Assembly (NCBI RefSeq): GCF_000720455.1
Contig: NZ_JOAK01000004.1
Coordinates: 248,001 to 312,000, forward strand
Reading direction: 5' to 3'
DNA: 64,000 nucleotides
Source of the DNA: Streptomyces virginiae
GTDB lineage: Bacteria; Actinomycetota; Actinomycetes; Streptomycetales; Streptomycetaceae
Shown here: piece by piece, positions 37,236 to 46,696 of the stretch
Layout of the letters: every line of letters starts with the position of its first letter
How positions within the stretch are numbered: position 1 is the first letter of the stretch
Position numbers and translations under genes: made by a program
The notes under the pieces: generated by a model
What the model saw: the letters and a program-made list of their open reading frames with translations, nothing else
Databases searched by the model: none
What the model was told of the DNA's origin: nothing

Positions 37236-37266
37236 GAGCCGCCGCCCCGGAGGGGAGCGGCGGCTC
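37236..37266 (-). terminator. terminator hairpin after guaA
   Basis: A perfect 10-bp stem (37236-37245 with 37257-37266, with four extra inner G-C pairs) lies just after the guaA stop at 37288. Confidence 0.65.
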
Positions 37267-37287
37267 GTCACGCACGGCGGGTGGGGA

Positions 37288-38874
37288 CTACTCCCACTCG
37301 ATGGTGCCCGGGGGCTTGCTCGTGCAGTCCAGGACCACACGGTTGACCTCCGGCACCTCGTTGGTGATGCGGGTGGAGATCCGGGCGAGCACCTCGTAGG
37401 GCATGCGCGTCCAGTCCGCGGTCATCGCGTCCTCGGAGGAGACGGGGCGCAGCACGATCGGGTGGCCGTAGGTGCGGCCGTCGCCCTGGACGCCGACGCT
37501 GCGGACGTCCGCGAGCAGGACGACCGGGCACTGCCAGATCTCGCGGTCCAGGCCGGCCGCGGTGAGCTCGTGGCGGGCGATGGCGTCGGCCTCGCGCAGC
37601 AGGTCCAGGCGCTCCTTGGTGACCTCGCCGACGATGCGGATGCCGAGGCCGGGGCCGGGGAAGGGCTGGCGCTGGACGATCTCGTCGGGCAGGCCGAGTT
37701 CCTGGCCGACCATGCGGACCTCGTCCTTGAACAGCTGGCGCAGCGGCTCGACGAGCTCGAACTCGATGTCGTCGGGGAGGCCGCCGACGTTGTGGTGCGA
37801 CTTGATGTTCGCGGTGCCGGTGCCGCCGCCGGACTCGACGACGTCCGGGTACAGGGTGCCCTGCACGAGGAAGGCGACCGCGGGGCCGTCCTCCTGGAGG
37901 ATCTCCAGCTGGGCCTGCTCGAAGACGCGGATGAACTCGCGGCCGATGATCTTCCGCTTGGTCTCCGGGTCGGAGACGCCGGCGAGGGCGTTCAGGAAGC
38001 GCTCCTGCGCGTCGACGACCTTCAGCTGCACGCCGGTGGCGGCGACGAAGTCCTTCTCGACCTGCTCGGTCTCGCCCTTGCGCATCAGGCCGTGGTCGAC
38101 GTAGACGCAGGTCAGCTGGGAGCCGATGGCCTTCTGCACGAGGGCCGCGGCGACCGCGGAGTCCACGCCGCCGGACAGGCCGCAGATGGCGCGCTTGTCG
38201 CCGACCTGCGCCTTGATGGCCGCGATCTGCTCCTCGACGATGTTGCCGGTCGTCCAGGTGGGGGCGAGGCCGGCGCCGCGGTAGAGGAAGTGCTCCAGGA
38301 TCTGCTGGCCGTGCGTGGAGTGCATCACCTCGGGGTGGTACTGCACGCCGTACAGCTTCTTCTCGTCGTTCTCGAAGGCCGCCACGGGCACGACGTTCGT
38401 CGACGCGGTGACGGTGAAGCCCTCGGGGGCGGCGGAGCAGGCGTCGCCGTGCGACATCCACACGGACTGGTTCGCCGGGGTGCCCTCGAAGAGGGTGGAG
38501 CCGGCCTTGGAGACGGCCAGCGGGGTGCGGCCGTACTCGCGGGCGCCGGTGTTGTCGACCGTGCCGCCGAGGGTGACGGCCATCAGCTGGAAGCCGTAGC
38601 ACATGCCGAAGACGGGGACCCCGGCCTCGAAGATGGCGCGGTCCAGCTGCGGGGCGCCCTCCTCGTAGACGGAGGACGGGCCGCCGGAGAGGATGATCGC
38701 CTTGGGGTTCTTGGCCAGCATCTCGTCGACGGGCATCGAGCTCGGCACGATCTCGCTGTAGACCCGTGCCTCGCGGACGCGGCGGGCGATGAGCTGGGCG
38801 TACTGGGCGCCGAAGTCGACGACGAGAACCGTGTCCGGGGCGCTGTCGTGGGCGGCGGAGGGTGCTTCTGGCAC
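37288..38874 (-). CDS. guaA: GMP synthase (glutamine-hydrolysing)
   Basis: GuaA aminates XMP to GMP. The 528-residue protein has the class I amidotransferase domain with [20 protein letters not shown] and [10 protein letters not shown] (catalytic Cys), then the ATP-pyrophosphatase loop [12 protein letters not shown] and the C-terminal dimerisation domain ending [18 protein letters not shown]. The GTG at 38874 ([10 protein letters not shown]) is chosen because GGAAGG is at proper spacing; longer readings add unconserved residues. It is divergent from the chorismate mutase gene. Confidence 0.97.
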   Translation of the reverse strand: MPEAPSAAHDSAPDTVLVVDFGAQYAQLIARRVREARVYSEIVPSSMPVDEMLAKNPKAIILSGGPSSVYEEGAPQLDRAIFEAGVPVFGMCYGFQLMAVTLGGTVDNTGAREYGRTPLAVSKAGSTLFEGTPANQSVWMSHGDACSAAPEGFTVTASTNVVPVAAFENDEKKLYGVQYHPEVMHSTHGQQILEHFLYRGAGLAPTWTTGNIVEEQIAAIKAQVGDKRAICGLSGGVDSAVAAALVQKAIGSQLTCVYVDHGLMRKGETEQVEKDFVAATGVQLKVVDAQERFLNALAGVSDPETKRKIIGREFIRVFEQAQLEILQEDGPAVAFLVQGTLYPDVVESGGGTGTANIKSHHNVGGLPDDIEFELVEPLRQLFKDEVRMVGQELGLPDEIVQRQPFPGPGLGIRIVGEVTKERLDLLREADAIARHELTAAGLDREIWQCPVVLLADVRSVGVQGDGRTYGHPIVLRPVSSEDAMTADWTRMPYEVLARISTRITNEVPEVNRVVLDCTSKPPGTIEWE

Positions 38875-38961
38875 GGGGCGGCCTTCCGGCGGAAGAGGTG
38901 GCTGTTTTGTCGATTCTAACGGGGGACGCCGGGGCCCCTTCGTCTCACCATCCGAATGTGC

Positions 38962-38991
38962 TTGGCGTGCGGGGGGACGGGAGGCAATAAT
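38962..38991 (+). promoter_or_regulatory. promoter of the chorismate mutase leader
   Basis: A -35-like TTGGCG (38962-38967), an 18-base spacer and a -10-like AATAAT (38986-38991) place the start of transcription at about 38998, exactly at the GTG of a 22-codon leader ORF. So the leader peptide would be leaderless. Confidence 0.5.
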
Positions 38992-38998
38992 CCCTTCC

Positions 38999-39067
38999 GT
39001 GCGCAAGCAGCTGAGCTTCCTCTTTACCTATGGCACCGGCCGGTCCGGTCGCCATGGGTCATCGTGA
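38999..39067 (+). CDS. putative Phe/Tyr attenuator leader peptide
   Basis: A 22-residue ORF starts at GTG 38999 ([20 protein letters not shown]...). It begins at or next to the inferred transcription start, contains F-L-F-T-Y, and is followed by a terminator-like hairpin (39094-39125) and then the chorismate mutase gene. Chorismate mutase leads to Phe and Tyr. The arrangement matches transcription attenuation by aromatic codons as in pheL, but it is a reading of one genome, and a non-coding leader is possible. Confidence 0.4.
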   Translation: MRKQLSFLFTYGTGRSGRHGSS

Positions 39068-39093
39068 TGCTCGCTTGAGCCGCTGACTTCCCA

Positions 39094-39125
39094 GAGCGCC
39101 CCGGTCCGACAGGACCGGGGCGCTC
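39094..39125 (+). terminator. leader hairpin before chorismate mutase
   Basis: A perfect 14-bp stem (39094-39107 with 39112-39125, 4-base loop) lies 41 bases before the chorismate mutase start and just after the leader ORF. It may be an attenuator terminator. A stretch CCGGTCC in the leader could compete for its 3' arm. Confidence 0.6.
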
Positions 39126-39166
39126 CGCGTTTCCGCTCCTGACGGCACGACCCACAGGAGAACACC

Positions 39167-39427
39167 ATGAGCGTCACCACCACCCCCGAGCAGCTGATCG
39201 CCGAGTCCCGTACCCGCATCGACGCGATCGACGACCGGATCATCGGGCTGATCCAGGAGCGGATGGCCGTCTCGACGGTCGTCCAGGACGCCCGGATCGC
39301 CTCCGGCGGGCGCCGGGTGCACCTGTCCCGCGAGATGGAGGTGCTGTCCCATTGGAACGACGCCCTCGGCAGGCCCGGCACCGCCCTCGCGATGACCTTG
39401 CTGGAGCTGTGCCGGGGCCGGGTGTGA
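39167..39427 (+). CDS. chorismate mutase (AroQ class, monofunctional)
   Basis: Chorismate mutase rearranges chorismate to prephenate, the branch point to Phe and Tyr. The 86-residue all-helical protein has the AroQ pattern: an N-terminal Arg region (LIAESRTRIDAIDDRIIGLI), a helix-2 Arg (QERMAVSTVVQDARI) and a C-terminal helix (MTLLELCRGRV). The ATG at 39167 follows ACAGGAG. It is divergent from guaA and follows the putative leader. Confidence 0.88.
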   Translation: MSVTTTPEQLIAESRTRIDAIDDRIIGLIQERMAVSTVVQDARIASGGRRVHLSREMEVLSHWNDALGRPGTALAMTLLELCRGRV

Positions 39428-39634
39428 CGGCTGTTCGTCACCCGTCCGGCGCGTGACCGCCCCGGGAACGCCTCGTTGGTGAGGGTGTCCGCGGCAGCCA
39501 GCCGCGGAACGCAACACCACGCGTGGCTCCGCAGGAGCGATGAGACGTGCGCCTCGTGGTGCGTGCGTCGTGGGACCTCGCTCCTTCGCGTGACCGGACG
39601 GCAGGGGACAGCAGCCCGGTCACCCCGTAGAAAA
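39428..39634. other. non-coding gap between chorismate mutase and the surface protein gene
   Basis: The gap holds short inverted repeats (CCGCGG-N7-CCGCGG near 39489 and GCTCC-N3-GGAGC near 39526) but no credible coding frame or RNA gene was recognised. Confidence 0.4.
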
Positions 39635-39666
39635 CGGCCGGCCCAGGGGACGCCCCGGGCCGGCCG
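39635..39666 (-). terminator. Rho-independent-like terminator after the surface protein gene
   Basis: A stem CGGCCGGCCC/GGGCCGGCCG (39635-39644 with 39657-39666) plus an inner GGGG/CCCC is followed on the minus strand by TTTTC, giving a conventional terminator for the gene at 39686. Confidence 0.75.
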
Positions 39667-39685
39667 CTGCGTTCGTGCTCCGCCG

Positions 39686-41320
39686 CTAGGCGTGCGTGCC
39701 GCTCTTGCGGCGGAAGGCCAGGACGAGACCGCCGCCCGCGGCCACGAGCACCGCGCCGCCGAGCGCGAGCGGCCCGGCGGAGCTGCCGGTGGCGGCGAGG
39801 CCGCCGTTCGCCGTGGCGCCGGACGTGGCGGTGGCCGTGGCCGTGGCCGAGGAGGTCGCCGTGGCGGTCGGCGAGGCGGTGGCCGTGGCGGTCGGGCTCG
39901 GCGAGGCGCCGCCGTCCTTCGCGCTGATCACGACGGACGCCTTGTCGTTGGCGTGGTTGGGGTCCCACGGCTGGCCCTTGGTGCCCTCGGGCGTCCCCTG
40001 GCCGACCGAGACGGAGCCCGCCGCGTTCGCCACGACCTGCTCGATCTTCAGCTCGAACGGGTAGCTGAACTTCTCCCGCTCCCCCACGACGTGTCCGGTG
40101 GAGCAGAAGTAGCGCGGCGCGCCGAGCGTCTGCTCGCGGGCGGTGCCGTCGGGGTTGACGCCCTGGCAGCCGGCCGGGACCTTGGTCACCTTCGTGCCGG
40201 CCGGGATCACGATGTCGGTGCGGGCGATGCTCTGACCGGAACGCAGTTCCGCCACCCAGGCGGGGCCGTTGTTGCGGAAGCCGAAGTCGGCCTTCACCGT
40301 CTCGCCCGCCCCGCCGGCGAGTGCGACGGGCCAGGCGACGAGGTCGGCGCTGTTCCTCGTCCTGAAGTCGAACTCCTGGAGGTTGTTCCAGGGGTCCAGG
40401 TCCACCGACTGCGCGGAGGCCTTGGCGGCGCGCTCGCGCACGGCCAGCTTCTTGCCGCCGGTCGGCTTCTTGGAGGTCTTGCCGGCCTTCGGCTGGTCGC
40501 CCGCGGCGTACACGGCGTAGGTGAGGCCGTCGGCGAAGGCGTGCGGGGCCGCCTTGAGGGTGAGCGGGCCGTCGACCCCGTAGACGGTGCCCGGCTTGTA
40601 CTCGCCCTCCAGGAGGCACTGCACCGTGCTCCAGCCCGTGTTCCAGGGCCGGCCCTCGCTCGGGTCCTCGGAGTAGGAGCAGTTGTCGTACTGCTCGACC
40701 AGGTCGATGCCGTGCGTGGTGCGCATCTCCAGGACGACGCCCTGGACGGACTCCGTGCCCTCGTTGGCGAAGACGATCGACAGGGGCTGCTTGTCGCCCG
40801 GCTTCTGCTCCGCCTTGAGGTCGGCCCGCTCCAGGACGAGGTCGGGGCCGCCGACCCGGACCTTGGTGGTGGCGGACTTGAAGGTGGCGCCTTCGGCCTT
40901 GCCGGTGACGGTGAGGTCCGCGGTGGCGCCGGCCTTGCTGTCCTTGGCGGCGCTGAGGTCGAGGTCCACGACGGTGGTCTCGCCCTTCCACAGCGCGGGG
41001 CGCTTGCAGGTGACGGCCGCCTCGGTGAGGGCGCAGTCAGAGCCCTGCTGCTTGGCGAGCGCGACGTCGGCGATGCCCTTGAGCCCGCTGAGGTCGATCG
41101 TGAAGGTGCTCTGGCGGTCGAAGGCCGCGGCGGTGTCGTTGACGAGCCGGAACTCGACCGAGGTCTTCTGCGGTCCGACGTTCTGCCCGGGGTGCGGGCG
41201 CAGGCCGATCTCGGCCGGTCCGGCCAGGGTGAAGACGGGGTCCGCGGCGTGCGCGGGAGTGGCGGCGAGCCCCAGGGCGGCGACGCCGCAGGCAGCCATC
41301 AGGGAGATGCGCTTTCTCAT
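39686..41320 (-). CDS. secreted surface protein with LAxTG sorting signal
   Basis: Protein of 544 residues. The signal peptide reads MRKRISLMAACGVAALGLAA with cleavage after AHA (about residue 27). A long extracellular beta-rich region follows, with paired Cys (DCALTEAAVTC, DNCSY...QCL). A Ser/Thr/Ala-Pro-rich linker of SPTATATASPTATATS type precedes a C-terminal LAATG motif, a hydrophobic helix and a basic tail RRKSG. This is a class E sortase substrate type known from Streptomyces. The ATG at 41320 has no strong ribosome site; earlier in-frame starts would not give a signal peptide. Confidence 0.85.
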   Translation of the reverse strand: MRKRISLMAACGVAALGLAATPAHAADPVFTLAGPAEIGLRPHPGQNVGPQKTSVEFRLVNDTAAAFDRQSTFTIDLSGLKGIADVALAKQQGSDCALTEAAVTCKRPALWKGETTVVDLDLSAAKDSKAGATADLTVTGKAEGATFKSATTKVRVGGPDLVLERADLKAEQKPGDKQPLSIVFANEGTESVQGVVLEMRTTHGIDLVEQYDNCSYSEDPSEGRPWNTGWSTVQCLLEGEYKPGTVYGVDGPLTLKAAPHAFADGLTYAVYAAGDQPKAGKTSKKPTGGKKLAVRERAAKASAQSVDLDPWNNLQEFDFRTRNSADLVAWPVALAGGAGETVKADFGFRNNGPAWVAELRSGQSIARTDIVIPAGTKVTKVPAGCQGVNPDGTAREQTLGAPRYFCSTGHVVGEREKFSYPFELKIEQVVANAAGSVSVGQGTPEGTKGQPWDPNHANDKASVVISAKDGGASPSPTATATASPTATATSSATATATATSGATANGGLAATGSSAGPLALGGAVLVAAGGGLVLAFRRKSGTHA

Positions 41321-41441
41321 GCTGCCGTTGACGGCCGAATGCGACGCGCAGTTGCCTCGTTGACCGTGTGATCGACACCACAGCCCGGCTTGGCGGATTC
41401 CGGTACAACCATCAAGGCTGAACATCTGTCACGTATGTACC

Positions 41442-41484
41442 GCGGTGGGTACCGCGCTCGGAGGGGGAGCGCGGTACCCACCGC
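41442..41484 (-). terminator. terminator hairpin after the GMC oxidoreductase gene
   Basis: A perfect 18-bp stem (41442-41459 with 41467-41484, 7-base loop) starts 3 bases past the GMC stop on the minus strand. Confidence 0.75.
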
Positions 41485-41486
41485 CG

Positions 41487-43307
41487 TCATCCGGCCGGTT
41501 CCGGATCCCGTGGGGGAATTTCGGGGACGGCCAGGAACGGCAGCCTCAGCGCGCCGAACGCGTCCTTGGGGACGGCCGGCCGGACCGGTTCCACCGCGTC
41601 CAGGCGGGCGTAGGCGGCGCCCTGTTCGGGGCGCGGGTCCCGCTCGCCCTTGTTCGGCCAGTACGACATCGCCCGCTCCGCCTGGGCGGTGATCGTCAGC
41701 GACGGGTTGACCCCCAGGTTCGCGGAGACGGCCGCGCCGTCGACCACCGAGATGCCCGGATGTCCGTAGAGCCGGTGGTACGGGTCCACCACGCCCTCCT
41801 CCTCGGACGCCCCGATCGGGCAGCCGCCGAGGAAGTGCGCGGTCAGCGGGGTCCCCATCAGCTCGCCGATGTTGCTGCCCGGGAAGCCGTTGATCTCCTC
41901 GGCCAGCAGGGTCGCGGCCTGCGTGGCCTCCGCGATCTGCACCGGGTTCGGGGCGCCGTGCCCCTGGCGGGCGGTGAGCAGGCCCTTCCCGATCCCGCCC
42001 GGCTTGCGGTACGTGGTCAGCGAGTTGTCCAGGGACTGCATCACCAGGCCGATGATGGTCCGCTCCGACCAGCGCCGGTTCGACAGCGACCTGGCCAGCT
42101 GCACCGGGTGCCGCACGGTCCTGGCGAGCCAGCCGCGGACCCGGTGGGCGCTGTGGGGGACCTGCAGGACGGTCATGAACCCCATGGCGTTGGAGCCCTT
42201 GCCGTAGCGGACGGGCTCGATGTGGGTGTCGGCGTTGGGGTGCACCGAAGAGGTGATCGCCACGCCGCGGGTGAAGTCGGCCCTCTGCTCCTCGCCGGGG
42301 CCCGCGCCGCGCCGCCTGCGGTAGCGGCGGTCGTCGGTCTGGGCGCCGATGATGCCCTCGGAGTTGGTCCGGGTCAGCTCCCCGAGCCGCTGCGACAGGC
42401 GCGGCAGCTCACCACGGTCCTTCATGGTGTGCAGCAGGGTCTGCGTGCCGTACGTGCCCGCCGCGACGACCACGTACCGGCAGCGCAGCACCTTCGCCTT
42501 CCCGCGGCGGCGGCCGTCGGTGGGCACGGTGCGGACGCGGTGGCCGCCGTCCGGGTGCTCGGACAGGGCGGTGACGGTCGTCATGGGGTGGATGACGGCG
42601 CCGGCCCGCTCGGCCAGGTGCAGGTAGTTCTCGTTCAGGGTGTTCTTCGCGCCGTGCCGGCAGCCGGTCATGCACTCGCCGCACTCGGTGCAGGCCTTGC
42701 GGGCGGGGCCGGCGCCGCCGAAGTACGGGTCGGCGCTCTCCTCGCCGGGCCGGACCCGGCAGGTGCCCGCGGCGTCCTCGCCGTCGCCGAAGAACACGCC
42801 GACCGGGGCCATGTGGAAGGAGTCCCCGACGCCCATCTTCTCGGCGGCCGCCTTCAGGTGGACGTCGGAGGGCGTCATGGTCGGGTTGAGGCGCACCCCG
42901 AGCATCCGCTTGGCCTGGTCGTAGTAGGGGGCGAGTTCCTCGCGCCAGTCGGTGATGGACGCCCACTGCCGGTCCTGGAAGAAGGCTTCCGGCGGCACGT
43001 ACAGGGTGTTGGCGTAGTTGAGCGAGCCGCCGCCCACGCCGGCGCCCGCGAGCACCATGACGTTGCCGAGCACGTGGATCCGCTGGATCCCGTACAGCCC
43101 GAGCGCCGGCGCCCACAGGTAGTTGCGCAGGTCCCAGCTGTTCTTGGGCAGGCTCTCGCGGGTGAAGCGGCGCCCTGCCTCCAGGACACCGACCCGGTAC
43201 CCCTTCTCGGTGAGGCGCAGGGCCGAGACCGCCCCTCCGAAGCCGGACCCGATGACGATGACGTCGTAGTCGTAGGCGTCGTCGCCGGATGCGTCGTCGT
43301 GCGACAC
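41487..43307 (-). CDS. GMC-type FAD oxidoreductase (cholesterol-oxidase-like)
   Basis: Protein of 606 residues. The FAD motif is DVIVIGSGFGGAVSALRLTE, then VLEAGRR and the GMC signature GAGVGGGSLNYAN. A Cys cluster CTECGECMTGC (about residues 208-218) suggests an iron-sulfur or disulfide element. The C-terminal HFLGGCPIG and VVDGAAVSANLGVNPSLTI are the GMC C-terminal signatures. It oxidises an alcohol or sterol; the substrate is unknown. It is 10 bp downstream of the aldehyde dehydrogenase gene, so an oxidation pathway of alcohol to aldehyde to acid is possible. Confidence 0.87.
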   Translation of the reverse strand: MSHDDASGDDAYDYDVIVIGSGFGGAVSALRLTEKGYRVGVLEAGRRFTRESLPKNSWDLRNYLWAPALGLYGIQRIHVLGNVMVLAGAGVGGGSLNYANTLYVPPEAFFQDRQWASITDWREELAPYYDQAKRMLGVRLNPTMTPSDVHLKAAAEKMGVGDSFHMAPVGVFFGDGEDAAGTCRVRPGEESADPYFGGAGPARKACTECGECMTGCRHGAKNTLNENYLHLAERAGAVIHPMTTVTALSEHPDGGHRVRTVPTDGRRRGKAKVLRCRYVVVAAGTYGTQTLLHTMKDRGELPRLSQRLGELTRTNSEGIIGAQTDDRRYRRRRGAGPGEEQRADFTRGVAITSSVHPNADTHIEPVRYGKGSNAMGFMTVLQVPHSAHRVRGWLARTVRHPVQLARSLSNRRWSERTIIGLVMQSLDNSLTTYRKPGGIGKGLLTARQGHGAPNPVQIAEATQAATLLAEEINGFPGSNIGELMGTPLTAHFLGGCPIGASEEEGVVDPYHRLYGHPGISVVDGAAVSANLGVNPSLTITAQAERAMSYWPNKGERDPRPEQGAAYARLDAVEPVRPAVPKDAFGALRLPFLAVPEIPPRDPEPAG

Positions 43308-43317
43308 GGATACCTCC

Positions 43318-44949
43318 TCAGCGCAGTCGGAGAGCCTTCATGACCTGGAGGCTTCGGGTCATGAACGCCGCGTACTTCTCGTCGTCCATGCCCAACGAGG
43401 GCGCCATCGGGAGCAGCCGCTGGTGGGCGACGGTCTGGGCCTCGGTGTACTTGAGGATGCCCTCGGAGCCGTGGCGGCGGCCGAGGCCGGAGTCCTTCAT
43501 GCCGCCCATGGGGGCCTGGGCGCTGCCGTAGGCGGGGGCGTAGCCCTCGTTGATGTTGACGGTGCCGGTGCGCAGGCGGGCGGCGACGGAGTGGCCGCGG
43601 CGGGCGTCCTTGGTCCAGACGCTGGAGTTGAGGCCGTAGGCGGTGGCGTTGGCCTCCGCGATCGCCTGCTCCTCGTCGGTGAAGCGGTAGACGGAGACGA
43701 CGGGGCCGAAGGTCTCCTCGCCGCACACCGCCATGGGGGCCTCGACGCCGTCGAGGATGGTGGGCTCGTAGAAGAGCGGGCCGATGTCGGGGCGGGCGGT
43801 GCCGCCGGCGACGAGGGTGGCGCCCTTGGCGACGGCCTCGTCCACGTGCCGGGTCACGGTCTCCAGCTGGCGCTCGCCGACCAGCGATCCCATGTCGGCG
43901 CCGTAGGCGAGGGAGGCGCCGAGCCGCATGGCCCTGGTACGGGCGGCGAACCGCTCGACGAAGGCGTCGGCGATCGAGGCGTGGACGTAGAGCCGCTCGA
44001 TGGAGATGCACAGCTGGCCGGCGGAGGAGAAGCAGGCGCGGACGGCGCCCGCGGCGGCCTTCTCGATGTCGGCGTCGTGCAGGACGAGCATGGCGTTCTT
44101 GCCGCCGAGTTCGAGGGAGACCCCGACGAGGCGGTCGGCGGCGCCCCGGGCGACCTCGCGGCCGGTCCGGGTGGAGCCGGTGAAGGAGACGTAGTCGGCG
44201 TGGCGGACCACCTCGGGGCCGACGACGGGACCCTCGCCGAGGACGATCTGGAAGACCTCGGCGGGCAGCCCGGCCTCGATCAGCAGGTCGCGTGCCCACA
44301 GGGCGGTCAGCGCGGTCTCGGTGTCGGGCTTCATGACGAGCGCGTTGCCCGCGACGAAGGCCGGCAGGGCGTCGCCGACGGACAGTTCGAGGGGGTAGTT
44401 CCAGGGGGCGATCTGGCCGACGACCCCGCGCGGCTGGCGCAGCTCGGTCACCTTGGTGAGGGTGGGCATCGCGCCCGTGTGGCCCTTGGGGCGCAGGTAC
44501 GAGGGCGCCCTGCGGCCGTAGTGGCGGGCGGACACGGCGACGGCCTGGACCTCCTCGTGGGCGTGCAGGCGGGCCTTGCCGGTCTCCAGCTGGATCAGGT
44601 CGAGGACCTCGGCCTGCCGGGCCAGGACCAGGTCGTGGAAGCGGAGCAGGACGGCAGCCCGCTTGCGTACGGGGACGGCGGCCCAGGCGGGCTGCGCGGC
44701 GCGGGCCCGTTCGAAGGCCTCGGCGACGTCCTCGGGGGTGGCCTCGGGCAGCTCCGCCAGCCGGTCCCCGGTGAAGGGGGTGTGGTTGGCGGTGCGGCCG
44801 GAACCGATCACTCCGCGGGTCAGCCGGGCGACCAGGTCGGGGGTCACCACGTCGGCGGCGGTGCGGGCACCGGCCGGGGCCGGGGCGACCGGGTTGGTGG
44901 GCTGCGGTGCGGTCCGGAGGGGGGCGGCTGGGGCCTGCGAGTCCGTCAT
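43318..44949 (-). CDS. succinic semialdehyde dehydrogenase-type aldehyde dehydrogenase
   Basis: NAD(P)-dependent aldehyde dehydrogenase of 543 residues. The nucleotide motif FTGSTRTGREVARGA, the general-base Glu in SLELGGKNAM and the catalytic Cys in FSSAGQLCISIERLYVH are all present. The sequence is close to actinobacterial succinate-semialdehyde dehydrogenases (GabD2 type). It is followed by the GMC gene and preceded by a palindrome at 45015-45030. Confidence 0.88.
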   Translation of the reverse strand: MTDSQAPAAPLRTAPQPTNPVAPAPAGARTAADVVTPDLVARLTRGVIGSGRTANHTPFTGDRLAELPEATPEDVAEAFERARAAQPAWAAVPVRKRAAVLLRFHDLVLARQAEVLDLIQLETGKARLHAHEEVQAVAVSARHYGRRAPSYLRPKGHTGAMPTLTKVTELRQPRGVVGQIAPWNYPLELSVGDALPAFVAGNALVMKPDTETALTALWARDLLIEAGLPAEVFQIVLGEGPVVGPEVVRHADYVSFTGSTRTGREVARGAADRLVGVSLELGGKNAMLVLHDADIEKAAAGAVRACFSSAGQLCISIERLYVHASIADAFVERFAARTRAMRLGASLAYGADMGSLVGERQLETVTRHVDEAVAKGATLVAGGTARPDIGPLFYEPTILDGVEAPMAVCGEETFGPVVSVYRFTDEEQAIAEANATAYGLNSSVWTKDARRGHSVAARLRTGTVNINEGYAPAYGSAQAPMGGMKDSGLGRRHGSEGILKYTEAQTVAHQRLLPMAPSLGMDDEKYAAFMTRSLQVMKALRLR

Positions 44950-45014
44950 GCCGGTGAGCGTATTGCGCCCGGCAGCCTTTGGGTACCCGCCGGTAACCGG
45001 ATTTTGCCTTTTCC

Positions 45015-45030
45015 GCCAGTGATCGCTGGC
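45015..45030. promoter_or_regulatory. near-palindrome upstream of the aldehyde dehydrogenase
   Basis: GCCAGTGATCGCTGGC has arms GCCAG and CTGGC around a 6-base centre, 66-81 bases before the start. It may be an operator for the dehydrogenase-GMC operon. Confidence 0.3.
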
Positions 45031-45052
45031 AGGATGCCCTGATCGGTGCCGG

Positions 45053-46696
45053 TCAGGACTTCTTGGCGGGTGGCTCCCAGCCGCTGAGCACGACGTCGAA
45101 CTGCTGCTCGGTCGTGGCCCAGCTCGCGACCGGGCTGGAGATGTAGATCGCGTACTCCGTGCCGTCCGGGGCGACGTACATCTGCTCCTTGGCCCGGCGC
45201 GGACCCGGGTGGGTCTGCTTCTCCGTATAGGTGAAGTCCCAGAGCGCGGCCCGGGTGCTGTCCCGGAAGGTGTTCTGGTTCAGCCGCACCTTCCTGTAGT
45301 CCGTCCGCTTCGCCACCTGCTTCTCCAGGTCGGTCAGGTGCTCCAACGGAGTCCCGTAGTCCGGGGTGGAGTCGGCGGCGATCCGGATGAAGTGCTTGCC
45401 GTCGTCCGGGGTGTAGTCGATCTGGTCGCCGTTCGCCTTGCGCGTCCAGCCCTCCGGGACGAAGAGGGTGAAGCCGGCGAGCGGGTCGACGACCTTGGTG
45501 TAGCCGGCCGGAGGGGCCGCCGCCTGCGGCTTGCCCTCGTCGCCGGACTGGCCGCCCGTCGAGCTGGTGACCCGGTCCTGGCCGCCGTCCGCCCCCGAAT
45601 CGCCGGTGAACTTGAGGATCCCGAAGACACCGCCGCCGCCGAGCAGCGCGGCCACCAGGGCCACCACCGCGGCGCGCTTGAGCCAGCCGCCGTCGCGGTC
45701 GGCGGGCACGGGCGCGGCCACCGTCCCTGACACCGCCGGCTCCGGAAGCGGCGCCGTCTGCGCGACCTCCTCGTGCGGGGCCGGCTCCTCCGGCCGCTCC
45801 TGCGCCGGGGCGAGCTCCTCGGAGGTGACCGCACGCGTCGGCACGTACGCGTGCGCCGCCTTCGGCTCGCGGCCCTCCATCGCCTCCAGCAGCATCCGCT
45901 CGGCCTCCTCCGCCGAGGGCCGCTCCGTCGGATCCTTGCGCAGCAGGGCGGTGATCACCGGGCCCAGCGCCCCGGCCTGGCGCAGCGCGGGCGGCTCGTC
46001 GTTGACGACGGCCTGCATGCTGGAGATGGGCGACGTACGGCGGAACGGCGAGCGCGCCTCGACCGCCGTGTAGAGGGTGGCGCCCAGCGACCACAGGTCC
46101 GAGGACGGGTCGGGGATGCCGCCGGTGACCCGCTCGGGCGCCAGGTAGTCGATCGAGCCGACGATCTCGCCGGTGCGCGTGATGGACGAGTCGCCCTCGA
46201 TCGCGGCGATGCCGAAGTCGGTGAGCAGCACCCGGCCGTCCTTGGCGAGGAGCACGTTGCCCGGCTTCACGTCCCGGTGCAGCACGCCGACCGCGTGTGC
46301 GGCGCGCAGCGCGCCCAGCACGTGCAGCCCGATCCGGGCCGCCTCGCGCGGCTCGATCCGTCCGGCCGCCTTGGCCGCGTCGGCGAGGGAGGGACCGTCG
46401 ATGTACTCCATGACGATCCACGGCCGGTCGTCGTGCTCCAGCACGTCGTGGACGGTGACCACCGCCGGGTGCTGGATCCGGGCCGCGGCCCGCGCCTCCT
46501 TCTGCGTCCGGGCGTGCATGACGTCCCGGTCGGCCTGGGTGACGTACAGACCCGCCGTCAGTTCCTTGACCGCGACGGTCCGGTGGAGCAGCTCGTCATG
46601 CGCGCGCCACACCTTTCCCATACCGCCCCGGCCGATCGGCTCGACGAGCCTGTACCGGCCCGCCAGCACGGCGCCCCCACCTGTCTGCTGTTCCAC
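45053..46696 (-). CDS. eukaryotic-type Ser/Thr protein kinase
   Basis: Protein of 547 residues. The kinase domain (about 14-275) is intact: IGRGGMGKVW, VAVKEL with K44, LHRDVKPGN (HRD 140-142), TDFGIA (DFG 160-162), SIDYLAPERV, SDLWSLGATLY. A cytoplasmic juxtamembrane linker rich in Glu/Pro, a membrane helix (about 340-360, AAVVALVAALLGGGGVF) and an extracytoplasmic domain with PAGYTKVVDPLAGFTLFVP follow. It is the first of three related genes in tandem and is active-kinase-like. Confidence 0.93.
   Translation of the reverse strand: MEQQTGGGAVLAGRYRLVEPIGRGGMGKVWRAHDELLHRTVAVKELTAGLYVTQADRDVMHARTQKEARAAARIQHPAVVTVHDVLEHDDRPWIVMEYIDGPSLADAAKAAGRIEPREAARIGLHVLGALRAAHAVGVLHRDVKPGNVLLAKDGRVLLTDFGIAAIEGDSSITRTGEIVGSIDYLAPERVTGGIPDPSSDLWSLGATLYTAVEARSPFRRTSPISSMQAVVNDEPPALRQAGALGPVITALLRKDPTERPSAEEAERMLLEAMEGREPKAAHAYVPTRAVTSEELAPAQERPEEPAPHEEVAQTAPLPEPAVSGTVAAPVPADRDGGWLKRAAVVALVAALLGGGGVFGILKFTGDSGADGGQDRVTSSTGGQSGDEGKPQAAAPPAGYTKVVDPLAGFTLFVPEGWTRKANGDQIDYTPDDGKHFIRIAADSTPDYGTPLEHLTDLEKQVAKRTDYRKVRLNQNTFRDSTRAALWDFTYTEKQTHPGPRRAKEQMYVAPDGTEYAIYISSPVASWATTEQQFDVVLSGWEPPAKKS

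Noticed and set aside
34435..38919. Long plus-strand frames over the membrane protein, aldolase and guaA genes
   Set aside because: They are G+C shadow frames opposite complete genes with intact family motifs.
39428..39634. Inverted repeats considered as a small RNA gene
   Set aside because: Short stems only, with no clear promoter, terminator or conserved RNA motif.
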